Assembly: GCF_001580365.1 (NCBI RefSeq)
Contig: NZ_CP014480.1
Coordinates: forward strand, 3,247,981 to 3,311,980
Reading direction: 5' to 3'
Origin: Kocuria turfanensis
GTDB lineage: Bacteria; Actinomycetota; Actinomycetes; Actinomycetales; Micrococcaceae
DNA length: 64,000 nt
Both the position numbers and the translations under genes were made by a program. Below are positions 8,295 to 17,267 of this stretch, one piece after another; positions within the stretch are counted from its first letter, which is position 1; each line of letters starts with the position of its first letter. Under the pieces are notes generated by a model. It did no database searches. It was not told the DNA's origin and saw only the letters and a program-made list of their open reading frames with translations.

Positions 8295-9248
8295 ATGACT
8301 CGTGATCTGAACTCCTCGACCGGCGTCGGCTCCCTCCTCACCGGCAGGGCCCGCACCGTGGCCGCCGTCGCCGCCTTCTCCGGCCTGGCGCTGGCCACCA
8401 CCGTCTCCGCGCACGAGGCCCCGGCCCAGGAGGCCGCCGCCGACGCCCCGCTGTCCGCCGTGGCCGCCGCGACCCCGTCCGCCGCCCCCACCGTCTCCCT
8501 GGCGCCGGCCGCCCACGTGACGAAGGCCCAGAAGGCGTCCGAGAAGAAGGCCGAGAAGAAGGCGGAGCCCAAGGCCCGCGCGACGGTCGAGCAGAGGACC
8601 GGGACGCCGGCCGCCCAGGCCGCTCCCGTCCTGCAGGCTGCTCCCGCCGCGCCCTCCGTGGTGCAGGCCACCCCGGCGCCGAAGCCGGCCGCCCAGGCCG
8701 CTCCCGTCCTCCAGCCGGCTCCCGCCGCGCCCTCCGTGGTGCGGACCACCCCGGCGCCGAAGCCGGTGGCCGCACCGACGACTGCCCCGGCCCCGCAGCC
8801 GGCCGCTCCCGCCGTCCAGGCCGCCCCGAAGCCGGCCCCGGCGCCGAAGCCCGCACCGAAGCCCGCCGTGCAGGCGGCCCCGGCGGCCGAGCGCACCGTC
8901 ACGCCGCAGAGCTCCGCCTCCGGCAAGGGCGCCACCATCTCCTCGGCCGCCCTGGGCCAGCTCGGCGTCGGCCAGGACTGCACCGCCCTGGTCACCAACG
9001 CCCTGCGCGCCGCCGGCATCAACCACCACGGCTGGCCGGCCTCCTACCTGAGCCTCGGCACGCAGGTCTCCGCGGGCCAGGCCCAGCCCGGCGACCTCGT
9101 CTACTACGCCGACGGCGGCATGGGCATGGCCCACATCGGCGTCTACATCGGCGGCGGCAAGGCCGTGCACGGCGGCTGGAACGGCGGCACCACGGTCGTC
9201 GACAGCGTCAACGTGGGCTCCGGCCCGGTCTACGTCCGCGTGCGCTGA
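8295..9248 (+). CDS. Secreted NlpC/CHAP-like cell-wall hydrolase with long Ala/Pro linker
   Basis: This 317-residue protein has an N-terminal signal sequence (TVAAVAAFSGLALATTVSA, cleaved near HEAPA). A charged patch AQKASEKKAEKKAEPKA follows, then a very long Ala/Pro/Lys linker (about 95-215) with two 26-residue repeats, and a C-terminal NlpC-type catalytic region. Cys lies in VGQDCTALVTNAL and His in MAHIGVYIGGG, with VHGG as the likely third polar position. The linker may thread the peptidoglycan. ATG 8295 gives a proper signal peptide but no strong ribosome-binding site. It is a paralogue of the preceding gene, with a divergent catalytic Cys motif (DCT rather than DCS). Confidence 0.8.
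   Translation: MTRDLNSSTGVGSLLTGRARTVAAVAAFSGLALATTVSAHEAPAQEAAADAPLSAVAAATPSAAPTVSLAPAAHVTKAQKASEKKAEKKAEPKARATVEQRTGTPAAQAAPVLQAAPAAPSVVQATPAPKPAAQAAPVLQPAPAAPSVVRTTPAPKPVAAPTTAPAPQPAAPAVQAAPKPAPAPKPAPKPAVQAAPAAERTVTPQSSASGKGATISSAALGQLGVGQDCTALVTNALRAAGINHHGWPASYLSLGTQVSAGQAQPGDLVYYADGGMGMAHIGVYIGGGKAVHGGWNGGTTVVDSVNVGSGPVYVRVR
8607..8762 (+). repeat. Two tandem 78-bp repeats coding for the Ala/Pro linker
   Basis: Two adjacent in-frame copies (8607-8684 and 8685-8762) code for PAAQAAPVLQAAPAAPSV-type segments and differ at only a few positions. This suggests a recent duplication that can change linker length. Confidence 0.8.
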
Positions 9249-9461
9249 CCGCACGCGAGAGCATCGGTTCGGGTGCGCGGTCCCTGGTCGGCCAGACAGG
9301 TTCCGCGCACCCGCTGCTCGTCCGGGCGGCCATCGGCCGCCCGCCCGCCGTTCCGGTGGCACGCCGCCGGCCCACCGCTGCCGTGCCACGCCGCCGGCGG
9401 ACCGCCCGGACGCCCCGGCCGGGGCCCGGCCCGAGCCTCCCGGCGCCGATAGACTGGACCC

Positions 9462-9728
9462 ATGGCCACCGACTTCAGCCGCAACGCCCGCACGAGCCTG
9501 GACCGTGAGTACGCCTACATGGCCTACGGCATGATCGGCGGGGCCGTGCCCGGGATCGTGGTCGGCTTCGTGGTCGCCGCGTTCGTCGGCCACGCCGCCA
9601 TGTGGCTGTCCGTCTTCGGCGGCATCGGCATCGTGCTGGGCCTGCTCACCGGGATCCTGCTCCACCGGCGCCACCGCGCCGCGGGCGAGCCGCACGAGCC
9701 CCAGGGGAGCCCAGCAGCGCGGGAATGA
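9462..9728 (+). CDS. Small membrane protein, two helices
   Basis: This 88-residue protein has a hydrophilic start (MATDFSRNARTSLDREYAYM) and two glycine-rich hydrophobic segments (about 22-43 and 46-66). Its tail, HRRHRAAGEPHEPQGSPAARE, is basic then polar. The ATG is preceded six bases upstream by TAGACT (9450-9455), a -10 box that predicts a leaderless mRNA. The last 83 bases overlap the end of the gene on the other strand. The family is not recognised. Confidence 0.68.
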   Translation: MATDFSRNARTSLDREYAYMAYGMIGGAVPGIVVGFVVAAFVGHAAMWLSVFGGIGIVLGLLTGILLHRRHRAAGEPHEPQGSPAARE

Positions 9729-11028
9729 CGTGCTCCCGGAGCAGCGGCGCCAGGTCTGCCGGCAGCGCGGCGGGCGAGACGTCGTCCAGCGGCTGCCAGC
9801 GCAGCTCCTCGATCTCCGCGCGGGCCTCCGGGCGCCCGGTGAGGGGCGCGGTGAACACCGTGGAGCGCACCCACGTGGCGGCCTCGTTCGCGGCGGGGGC
9901 CTCGAACTCTCCCAGCAGGCGGAGCTGCCCGGGGTCCAGCACCAGCCCGACCTCCTCGGCCGTCTCCCGCACGGCCGCCTCGGCGGGGGACTCGCCCGGG
10001 TCGAGCTTGCCGCCCACCAGCATGAAGCGGTCCGTGCCCCGCTTGCGCACCGTGAGCAGCGCGCCGTCGTCGTCGCGCAGGCACACCGCCGTGATCGTGA
10101 GGACCTCCACGTCGGCGGGGGAGCCCCGGCCCGCGGCGGTGCGCAGCTGCTCGATCTCGCCCTCCAGGTTCCGGGCGGCGCGCGCTCCCCAGCGCCGCTG
10201 CGCGGCCGGCGTGCGGTAGACCGGCTGCCGGCGCCAGAGTCCCTCGAGCACCCGAAGCCGCCCGGCGGCGAAGTCGGCGTCGGGCACGTGCGCGTACTCC
10301 CGGCGCACGGCGGCGGCGTAGGCCGCGTACGCGTCCGGCGCCGACCCCAGCACGGCGAGGTCCGCGTCCAGCAGGAGCGCCCCGGGCAGGTCCCCGGGGG
10401 CGGCCGCGTGGTCGAGGGTGAGCAGGACCAGGCGCTGGACCTCGGCGACCACGTCCGGGGCCAGACCGGCCGCGGTCAGGCGCTCCCGGGCCAGCTCGGC
10501 GGAGTCCCGCTCGTCCTGCCCGGGCCTGCCGGCGTAGACGGCGTCGTGGAACCACGCGCCCAGCAGGAGGGCGTCGTGCTGCTCCCGGTCCAGCCCGGCC
10601 CCGGCGACCAGCTCCTCGAGGGCCTCGAGGACGGCCAGCAGGTGCGAGCGGCCGTGGTAGTGCCGGTGGGGCTCCCCCCACCGCTCGACGAGCTCCGCGC
10701 CGATCCGCGGCAGGCCGGGGAACCGGCCGTCCCACCGCCGGCGCAGCACCCGGCCGATCCGCTCCGGGCGCGCCCGGGCGGGCACGCGCAGACCGCTGCG
10801 CAGCAGCACCCGCGTGAGCTCACGGCCCTCGACCGGCCGGGCGCCCGCGGCCACCGCCGCGTCGTAGAGGCTTCCCCGCACGTCGTAGTGGTCCCGGTCG
10901 AACGCCCGCCGGGGCACGCCCAGCCGGTGCGCGAAGGCGTGCAGCTCCTCGTAGGAGGAGTCGGAGACCAGGTGCGAGAAGTGCGTCCCGTGGGCGGGCC
11001 ACAGCGGCGGATCGATGTAGACGGGCAT
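9646..11028 (-). CDS. Three-domain DUF4031-HD-Nudix protein
   Basis: This single 460-residue frame holds three parts. Residues 1 to about 75 match DUF4031 (MPVYIDPPLWPAHGTHFSHL, then RRAFDRDHYDV). Residues about 95-290 form an HD-type phosphohydrolase domain with YHGRSHL, the paired HD at 161-162 (AWFHDAVY) and a later Asp at 222 (LLDADLAVLG). Residues about 305-440 form a Nudix domain whose box (340-362) has GGKLDPGE, REtAEEvG in the canonical spacing. The catalytic positions of both hydrolase domains look intact, so it may clean up or signal through nucleotides, but no substrate can be named. A -10 box TAGGAT (11036-11041, minus strand) seven bases before the ATG makes it leaderless. Confidence 0.82.
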   Translation of the reverse strand: MPVYIDPPLWPAHGTHFSHLVSDSSYEELHAFAHRLGVPRRAFDRDHYDVRGSLYDAAVAAGARPVEGRELTRVLLRSGLRVPARARPERIGRVLRRRWDGRFPGLPRIGAELVERWGEPHRHYHGRSHLLAVLEALEELVAGAGLDREQHDALLLGAWFHDAVYAGRPGQDERDSAELARERLTAAGLAPDVVAEVQRLVLLTLDHAAAPGDLPGALLLDADLAVLGSAPDAYAAYAAAVRREYAHVPDADFAAGRLRVLEGLWRRQPVYRTPAAQRRWGARAARNLEGEIEQLRTAAGRGSPADVEVLTITAVCLRDDDGALLTVRKRGTDRFMLVGGKLDPGESPAEAAVRETAEEVGLVLDPGQLRLLGEFEAPAANEAATWVRSTVFTAPLTGRPEARAEIEELRWQPLDDVSPAALPADLAPLLREHVIPALLGSPGARAARPRRGGAGGAGSR

Positions 11029-11092
11029 GCGACCGATCCTAGACGCGCACGGTTCGCGGGGTTCCCGGGCAGCACCTAGACTGTTCGGCGTC

Positions 11093-11165
11093 GCCCTCGT
11101 AGCTCAGGGGATAGAGCACGGCTCTCCTAAAGCCGGTGTCGTTGGTTCGAATCCAATCGGGGGCA
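11093..11165 (+). tRNA. tRNA-Arg (anticodon CCT)
   Basis: The 73-base cloverleaf folds fully. It has a seven-pair acceptor (GCCCTCG/CGGGGGC), D stem GCTC/GAGC, anticodon stem CGGCT/AGCCG with loop CTCCTAA, T arm with TTCGAAT and discriminator A. The anticodon CCT reads AGG, a rare arginine codon here. CCA is not encoded as part of the stem (ACCACC follows). A -10 box TAGACT lies at 11077-11082. Confidence 0.96.
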
Positions 11166-11171
11166 CCACCG

Positions 11172-11203
11172 GAACGCCCCGGACCGCACGGTCCGGGGCG
11201 TTC
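11172..11203 (+). terminator. Terminator of tRNA-Arg, bidirectional
   Basis: A perfect 14-base stem with a four-base loop (GCAC) starts seven bases after the tRNA. It also faces the end of the minus-strand membrane protein gene that stops at 11224. Confidence 0.85.
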
Positions 11204-11223
11204 GGCTGCCCGGGGCCTGCCGC

Positions 11224-11895
11224 TCAGCGCGGCGGGTCCGCGGGGCGCTCCGGGTCGCCGGCCGGAGGCCGCGGCGCCCGGCGCCGCAGCGCCTCCACGG
11301 CCACCGCCACGGTGACCGCCAGCAGCAGCACCAGCAGCACCCAGCGCGCCACCACCAGGGCTGACGCCGTGGCCACGGCCGAGGCGTCGCCGGGGTCCGC
11401 GAGCGCGGCGTCGATCGCCGCGTTGCCCGCCAGGGAGACGGCCGCGAAGCCCAGCACGACCGCCGAGCGCAGCCACCGGCGAGCGCGCGAGGCCGTGTGG
11501 AGGGCGACGAGGAGCAGCCACGCCAGGCCCACGAAGAGCGGGGCCAGCAGCCCGGAGGAGCGGTGGACGGCCTCGTACTGGGCCCGTCCCTCGTCGCCGA
11601 GGGCGGCGGCGAGCCGTTGGGCGTGGGCCTGGTCGAACCCGCCGGGCATCCACTCGGGCAGGAGCAGGCCGTCCGCGACGGCCGCGCCGAACTGGGGGAG
11701 CACCCAGGCGTGCACGTACAGCCACAGCAGGGCGGAGACGCCCAGGGCCACCCCGACCACTAGCCCGGAGCTCGACCGGGCGGGCTCCGGGCGCAGCTCG
11801 CCGGGCCGCGCCTCGTGCAGCCGCGCCCCCCGCGGCGGTGCCGGAGCCGCCGCGCTGCCGTGCTTGCGTGCCTTCTGCGCCCGTGTCAGTCCCAT
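11224..11895 (-). CDS. Four-helix membrane protein of unknown function
   Basis: This 223-residue protein starts MGLTRAQKARKHGSAAA with a basic, Pro/Ala-rich N-terminus. Hydrophobic segments lie near 45-65, 115-133, 143-163 and 178-201. A soluble loop (about 66-110, LPQFGAAVADGLLLPEWMPGGFDQAHAQ) follows the first, and the tail is basic and Pro-rich. The ATG at 11895 was chosen because GATAAT (11902-11907, minus strand) lies six bases upstream. No family is recognised. It is convergent with the tRNA and divergent from the NHL-repeat gene. Confidence 0.7.
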   Translation of the reverse strand: MGLTRAQKARKHGSAAAPAPPRGARLHEARPGELRPEPARSSSGLVVGVALGVSALLWLYVHAWVLPQFGAAVADGLLLPEWMPGGFDQAHAQRLAAALGDEGRAQYEAVHRSSGLLAPLFVGLAWLLLVALHTASRARRWLRSAVVLGFAAVSLAGNAAIDAALADPGDASAVATASALVVARWVLLVLLLAVTVAVAVEALRRRAPRPPAGDPERPADPPR

Positions 11896-12067
11896 GCCCC
11901 CATTATCCGGCCGGTGGCCGGGCGGGCGGTCCGGCTGTGCGTCCACCGCGGGGCGCCCGACCCAGGAGTAGGCTGGGGCCACCCGCACCGGTCCTCGTGA
12001 CCCGCGGGAGAACGGTCCGGCCGACGACGACCGGGCGCGCGACGAGGACGACACGGAGGTGCCGGTC

Positions 12068-12796
12068 ATGGAACTGTCCATCGGACTCCCGGACGGCCTG
12101 CTCATGCGGCTGACCGAGGGCAATGCGCTGAGGCTGTTCGAGAAGGACCACGAGACGGTGCGCCGCACGGTGGACTGCTCCGTGCTCGGCGGCGCCCCCA
12201 TCACGGACCTGGTGTGGTCGCACAAGCTCTCGGCCGTGATCGTGGCGGTGCCGTCGCTGCACCGGCTGTTCCGCTGGGACCCGTACACCGACGTGCTGTA
12301 CGGGTTCGCGGGCACGGGGGAGCCCGGGCGGCGGGACGGGGAGGCGGGGCAGGCCACGTTCGCGGCCACCGTCTCGATCACCGAGGACGGCAACGGGACC
12401 CTCTGGTTCGTGGACCGCGACTCCTCCTCCCTGCGCTGCATCGAGATCGACACGGACAAGCCCGACGGCGACCCGCGGGTCTGCACCGTGGTGGGCCGGG
12501 CGGGGCCGGGCTTCGCCGACGGGCCGGCGGACGTCGCCCAGCTGGACCACCCCGAGGACCTGCAGATCCTCTACGACGGGTCCATCGTGATCGCCGACAC
12601 CGGCAACGACGCGATCCGCCACCTGGACCTGGCGGACCGGGAGCTGGACACCGTCTACGGCGGCGCCGAGGCCGGGGCCGCGGAGTTCGACGACGAGATC
12701 CGGCTGCAGCGGCCCGTCCGGGTGACCGTGGCCGACTCGGAGCTGTGGGTCGACGACGACAACGGGCGGCACCGGCTGGAGCTGCACTTCGTCTGA
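12068..12796 (+). CDS. NHL-repeat beta-propeller protein
   Basis: This 242-residue protein has no signal peptide. Propeller-like strands recur with NHL-type text: GFAGTGEPGRRDGEAGQATF, GRAGPGFADGPADVAQLDHP and VIADTGNDAIRHLDL, where an unstable loop precedes a conserved ADTGNDAIR blade. Such proteins usually bind ligands or proteins. Four blades at most can be seen, so it may dimerise or be a partial propeller. ATG 12068 was preferred to GTG 12059 because GGAGG lies eight bases before it and overlaps the GTG. pcrA follows from its own promoter. Confidence 0.72.
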   Translation: MELSIGLPDGLLMRLTEGNALRLFEKDHETVRRTVDCSVLGGAPITDLVWSHKLSAVIVAVPSLHRLFRWDPYTDVLYGFAGTGEPGRRDGEAGQATFAATVSITEDGNGTLWFVDRDSSSLRCIEIDTDKPDGDPRVCTVVGRAGPGFADGPADVAQLDHPEDLQILYDGSIVIADTGNDAIRHLDLADRELDTVYGGAEAGAAEFDDEIRLQRPVRVTVADSELWVDDDNGRHRLELHFV

Positions 12797-12851
12797 GCCC
12801 GGTCCCCACCCCGGCCCGGCTGTCACCGGCCCTCGGTAGACTGGGACGACG

Positions 12852-15323
12852 ATGGACTACCTCTTCGACAACCCGCTCCTGCCCTCCTCCTCCGTGGCGC
12901 GCCCCGCCGCGAGCGCCGCCCCGCGCCGCGGCGCCGTTCCCGCGGAGGCCCTCGTGGAGGGCCTCAACGAACCGCAGCGGGCCGCCGTGGAGCACGCCGG
13001 CTCGCCGCTGCTGATCGTCGCCGGCGCGGGCTCCGGCAAGACCCGGGTGCTGACCCACCGGATCGCCCACCTGCTGGCCACCGGCCGGGCCCACCAGGGC
13101 GAGATCCTGGCGATCACCTTCACCAACAAGGCCGCCGCCGAGATGCGCGAGCGCGTCGTCGAGCTGGTGGGGGAGTCGGCGAAGTCGATGTCGATCTCCA
13201 CGTTCCACTCGTTCTGCGTGCGGGTGCTGCGGCGGGAGGCCGCCAGCGTGGGCCTGAAGTCGACCTTCTCGATCTACGACTCCGCCGACTCGCTGCGGCT
13301 GATCACCCTCGTGGCCAAGCAGCACGACCTCGACCCGAAGCGCTTCGCGCCCAAGAGCATCCAGCACCGGATCTCCGCGCTGAAGAACGAGCTCGTCGAC
13401 GACGAGACCTACCTCTCCCGCGTCTCGGAGACCGACCCCTTCGAGAGCGCGGTGGCCCAGGTCTACCGCGGCTACACCGAGCGGCTGCGCGCGGCCAACG
13501 CGATGGACTTCGACGACCTCATCGGCCAGACCGTGCACATGCTCCGGGCCTTCCCCCAGGTCGCCGAGTACTACCGGCGCCGGTACCGGCACGTGCTCAT
13601 CGACGAGTACCAGGACACCAACCACGCCCAGTACGCCCTGGTCCGGGAGCTCGTCGGCACGGGCGCCGGCGCCGATCCCGGTCCCGGGGCGAACCCCGTG
13701 CCGCCGGCGGAGCTGACCGTCGTGGGCGACTCCGACCAGTCGATCTACGCGTTCCGCGGGGCCGACATCCGCAACATCGTCGACTTCGAGAAGGACTACC
13801 CGCAGGCGCGCACCATCCTGCTGGAGCAGAACTACCGGTCCACGCAGAACATCCTCACCGCCGCGAACGCGGTGATCGCCAAGAACAAGGCCCGCCGGGA
13901 CAAGCGGCTGTGGACCGCCTCCGGCGACGGGGCGAAGATCACCGGCTACGCCGCGGAGAACGAGCACGAGGAGGCCCGGTTCATCGCCGAGGAGATCGAC
14001 CGCCTCCAGGACGAGGACGGCTACCGTCCCGGTGACGTCGCCGTCTTCTACCGCACCAACGCCCAGTCCCGCTCCCTCGAGGAGATCCTCATGCGCGTGG
14101 GCCTGCCGTACAAGGTGGTGGGCGGCACCCGGTTCTACGAGCGCAAGGAGATCAAGGACGCCCTGTCCTACCTGCGCTCGATCGTGAACCCGGACGACGA
14201 CATCAACGTCCGCCGCATCGTGAACGAGCCCAAGCGCGGCATCGGCGACCGCGCCGAGGGGGCCGCGGCCGCGCTCGCCGAGCGGGAGCGGATCTCGTTC
14301 ATGGACGCCCTGCGCCGCGCCGACGAGGCCCCCGGGATGGCCACCCGCTCGCTGAACGCGGTCAGGGCGTTCGTCCAGCTGATGGACGACCTCGCCTCGG
14401 TCGCGGAGGCCTCGGGGGCCGCCACCGTGCTCGAGGCGGTGCTCGAGCAGTCCGGCTACCTCGCCGCGCTGCGCGGGTCCTCCGACCCGCAGGACGAGTC
14501 CCGCGTGGAGAACCTCGCCGAGCTCGTGGCCGTGGTGCGGGAGTTCGAGCGGGACAACCCCGACGCCGGGCTGCCCGAGTTCCTCGAGCACGTCTCCCTC
14601 GTGGCCGACGCGGACCAGATCCCCAACCGGCCCGCGGGGTCCTCCGAGGACGGGCCCAGCGCCGAGCAGATCGCGGCGGAGGTCGCCGAGGCCCGCGTCC
14701 AGGGCGTGGTCACCCTCATGACCCTGCACACCGCCAAGGGCCTCGAGTTCCCCGTGGTGTTCCTGACCGGCATGGAGCACGGGCTGTTCCCGCACCAGCG
14801 CTCCCTCACGGACGAGAAGGAGATGGAGGAGGAGCGGCGCCTCGCCTACGTGGGCCTGACCCGCGCCCGTGAGCGCCTCTACCTCACCCGCTCCGAGTTC
14901 CGCTCGATGTGGGGCCAGTCCCAGTACAACCCGGCCAGCCCCTTCCTCGACGAGATCCCGGCGGAGCTGCTGGAGTGGAAGCGGGAGGGGTCCTCGGCCC
15001 CGGCCTCCTGGGGCTCCTCGCTGCACGCCGGCGGCTCCGGGCAGCGGGACGCGATGCGCGGCTCGTACTGGGGCGCGGCGGCCTCCTCGAACGCCGCCTT
15101 CGAGCGGATGGCGCCGTCCCGGGCCGCCGCGGCGGGGCGGGTGCAGCCCAACAAGGAGATCCCGAGCCTGTCCGTCGGGGACACCGTGGACCACAAGGCC
15201 TTCGGCAAGGGGACCGTGGTGTCCGTCGAGGGGGCCGGGGACAAGACCGTGGCCAAGGTGCGCTTCGGCGGGGACGAGAAGCGGCTGCTGCTGCGCTATG
15301 CCCCCCTCACCAAGGTCGGCTGA
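12852..15323 (+). CDS. pcrA: ATP-dependent DNA helicase PcrA/UvrD
   Basis: This 823-residue superfamily 1A 3'-5' helicase acts in nucleotide-excision repair, mismatch repair and removal of recombinase or stalled RNA polymerase. It carries the Q motif (LNEPQRAAV, about 38), Walker A GAGSGKT (58-64), Walker B DEYQDTN (about 251), QNYRST and late motifs TLHTAKGLEF (about 625) and GLTRARERLY. A C-terminal Tudor-like tail (GDTVDHKAFGKGTVVSVEG) is the usual RNA polymerase-binding module. Length and motifs are complete. TAGACT at 12837-12842 lies nine bases before the ATG, so the leader is nearly absent. It is convergent with the sugar permease across a strong terminator. Confidence 0.96.
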   Translation: MDYLFDNPLLPSSSVARPAASAAPRRGAVPAEALVEGLNEPQRAAVEHAGSPLLIVAGAGSGKTRVLTHRIAHLLATGRAHQGEILAITFTNKAAAEMRERVVELVGESAKSMSISTFHSFCVRVLRREAASVGLKSTFSIYDSADSLRLITLVAKQHDLDPKRFAPKSIQHRISALKNELVDDETYLSRVSETDPFESAVAQVYRGYTERLRAANAMDFDDLIGQTVHMLRAFPQVAEYYRRRYRHVLIDEYQDTNHAQYALVRELVGTGAGADPGPGANPVPPAELTVVGDSDQSIYAFRGADIRNIVDFEKDYPQARTILLEQNYRSTQNILTAANAVIAKNKARRDKRLWTASGDGAKITGYAAENEHEEARFIAEEIDRLQDEDGYRPGDVAVFYRTNAQSRSLEEILMRVGLPYKVVGGTRFYERKEIKDALSYLRSIVNPDDDINVRRIVNEPKRGIGDRAEGAAAALAERERISFMDALRRADEAPGMATRSLNAVRAFVQLMDDLASVAEASGAATVLEAVLEQSGYLAALRGSSDPQDESRVENLAELVAVVREFERDNPDAGLPEFLEHVSLVADADQIPNRPAGSSEDGPSAEQIAAEVAEARVQGVVTLMTLHTAKGLEFPVVFLTGMEHGLFPHQRSLTDEKEMEEERRLAYVGLTRARERLYLTRSEFRSMWGQSQYNPASPFLDEIPAELLEWKREGSSAPASWGSSLHAGGSGQRDAMRGSYWGAAASSNAAFERMAPSRAAAAGRVQPNKEIPSLSVGDTVDHKAFGKGTVVSVEGAGDKTVAKVRFGGDEKRLLLRYAPLTKVG

Positions 15324-15402
15324 ACCAGCCGCCACAGGCCCACGGAGGCTCCCCGCGGCCCCGCAGCCGGCCGGGCGTGCGGACGCCCCGGAGGAACGGA
15401 AG

Positions 15403-15454
15403 AGCCCCCGGGTGCGGTGGGGCCCCTCGAGGGACCCCACCGCACCCGGGGGCT
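15403..15454 (+). terminator. Bidirectional terminator between pcrA and the permease gene
   Basis: A perfect 20-base stem (15403-15422 with 15435-15454) has a 12-base loop that contains CCCTCGAGGG. It serves both convergent genes. Confidence 0.92.
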
Positions 15455-15490
15455 CGTCCACGCCACGAGGTCCTCGTGGCCGGCGGCCGC

Positions 15491-16939
15491 CTAGGAGGTC
15501 GGCGCCTTGACCGTGTAGATCGCGCCGGTCGTCACGTCCTCCTCCAGCGCCTCCAGCGTGCGTCCGCGGGTCTCGGGGACCTGGGTGTAGACGAACAGCA
15601 GCGCCAGCGCGCCGACCCCGGCGAAGAGGAAGAACGTCCCCGTGATCCCCACCGCGGCGACCAGGGAGGGGAAGTAGAGGGACAGGACGCCGTTGGCGAC
15701 CCACAGCATGAAGACGGACACGCCGATCCCCACGCCGCGCATGTGCAGCGGGAACACCTCGGAGAGGTAGACCCACACGGCGACGTTGAGAAAGGTCTGC
15801 ATGGAGCCGACGAAGGCCACCACCAGGGCCAGGATCACGAAGGGCCGCAGCGGGTTGCCCTCCTCCAGCAGCATCGAGGAGGCGCCGATCAGCAGGTGGC
15901 AGGTGGTGGTGAGGGTCAGGCCGATCATGAAGGTCTTGCGCCGGTCGAGCCGGTCCATGAGGTACAGGGCGATGAAGCCGCCGACCACGGCGATCACGCC
16001 GGGGGCGATGTTGGCGATCAGGGCCGCGTTCGCGCTGAAGCCCGACTCGATCAGCACGATCTGCCCGTAGTACATGATCGAGTTGATCCCGGTGAGCTGC
16101 TGGGCGATGCCCAGGCCGATGCCGACGAGCAGGATCCGGATCAGATTCTTGTTGGACAGGATGGCGGCCAGGCCGATCTGGTGCTCGGCGCGCTCCTCCT
16201 CCGCCACGTGCTCGACCTCGCCGAGCTCGGCGATCGCCCGCTCCTCGGAGCGCACGGTCTTGAGCACCTCGAGGGCCTCCCGGTGGCGGCCCTTCTCCAC
16301 GAGCCACCGCGGGGACTCCGGCATCCGGAGCATGCCGATGAACAGGGCCACGGCCGGCAGCGCGGAGATCGCGAACATGACGCGCCAGACGCTCGGGGAC
16401 TCGCTGAAGACGTTGCCGATGATCGCGTTGATCACGAACGCCGAGAGCTGGCCGATCACGATGGCCACCTCGTTGCGGCCCGCGATCGAGCCGCGGATCT
16501 CGTAGGGGGCCAGTTCCGCGAGGAAGACGGGCACCACGGCGGAGGCGCCGCCCACGGCGAGCCCGAGGCAGACGCGCCCGGCGACCAGCACCTCGTAGCT
16601 GGGCGTGAACACCACGATCATCGTCCCGACGAAGAACAGGACGGAGAGCAGGAGGATGGTCCGCCGGCGCCCCCAGGCGTCGGAGATGCGGCCTCCGGAG
16701 AGCGCGCCGACGGCGGCGGCGAAGACGAGCGAGCTGGTGACCACGCCCTCCGTGAACGGCGTCAGGCCGAGCTCCTCCGACATGGGACGCAGCGCACCGT
16801 TGATCACGCCGGTGTCGTAGCCGAAGAGCAGACCGCCGAAGCAGGCCACGATGGAGATGAGGCCGAGGCGCTTGCGATGTGGTCCGGAGGTCAGCGGAGG
16901 CAGCGCAGCCGCTGTCTCCCGTGGTGACGATGTGGCCAT
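15491..16939 (-). CDS. iolT: Sugar-porter MFS permease, probable myo-inositol importer
   Basis: This 482-residue 12-helix transporter is of the sugar-porter family. Signatures are GGLLFGYDTGVINGA, DAWGRRRT, PESPRWLVEKGR, QQLTGINSIMYYG, a second MDRLDRRKT and VPETRGRTLEALE. These match proton-coupled inositol/sugar symporters such as IolT. The substrate is inferred from the promoter: a palindrome of the same kind as those in the iol control regions overlaps its -10 region. Start ATG 16939 has AAAGGAAC upstream. It lies 4 kb from the iol operon, separated by sucCD. A general hexose porter is the alternative. Confidence 0.8.
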   Translation of the reverse strand: MATSSPRETAAALPPLTSGPHRKRLGLISIVACFGGLLFGYDTGVINGALRPMSEELGLTPFTEGVVTSSLVFAAAVGALSGGRISDAWGRRRTILLLSVLFFVGTMIVVFTPSYEVLVAGRVCLGLAVGGASAVVPVFLAELAPYEIRGSIAGRNEVAIVIGQLSAFVINAIIGNVFSESPSVWRVMFAISALPAVALFIGMLRMPESPRWLVEKGRHREALEVLKTVRSEERAIAELGEVEHVAEEERAEHQIGLAAILSNKNLIRILLVGIGLGIAQQLTGINSIMYYGQIVLIESGFSANAALIANIAPGVIAVVGGFIALYLMDRLDRRKTFMIGLTLTTTCHLLIGASSMLLEEGNPLRPFVILALVVAFVGSMQTFLNVAVWVYLSEVFPLHMRGVGIGVSVFMLWVANGVLSLYFPSLVAAVGITGTFFLFAGVGALALLFVYTQVPETRGRTLEALEEDVTTGAIYTVKAPTS

Positions 16940-17046
16940 CGAAGGTTCCTTTGTTCGTGCGCAACCGGTGCGCTCTGCACAGTGGTGATCTCGCCGGGTC
17001 GACGCGTCCCTCACGGAGTGACGCACGTCTCACTGGTTCGGATGTC

Positions 17047-17074
17047 ATTATGTTAGGACATATGCACGAGTCAG
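17047..17074 (-). promoter_or_regulatory. Permease promoter with IolR-like operator
   Basis: On the minus strand CTGACT (17074-17069) and CATAAT (17052-17047) are spaced by 16 bases. The inverted repeat TATGTTAGGACATA (17049-17062) overlaps the -10 and spacer, so a bound repressor would block RNA polymerase. Read on the minus strand its core is TGTCCTAACA, which fits the KGWCHTRACA motif I recall for Corynebacterium glutamicum IolR. The rest of 16940-17267 shows no gene. Confidence 0.65.
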
Positions 17075-17267
17075 GAAACCCTCTCCGGGAAATTCCTGTG
17101 ATCGGCGCAACATGTCGCCGCCGCCCCAGTCGTCCCCGCGGGCGCCGGGCGCGCCGGCGGCACGGCGTGCGGGGACGGCGGGCGCACCGGCGGAGACGGC
17201 CTCCGGCCGCACCACCCGGGACGGGGTGGCGGGCCCGGCGGTGGCGCCGGTCCCGCGCCGGAGGGGT

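Noticed and set aside
8607..8762. Direct repeats considered as a CRISPR-like array
   Set aside because: The two units are adjacent, have no spacers and lie in frame within a coding linker.
12378..17048. A minus-strand open frame of about 1550 codons across pcrA and the permease
   Set aside because: The permease reads in a different frame and pcrA is on the other strand; this frame has no protein-like text.
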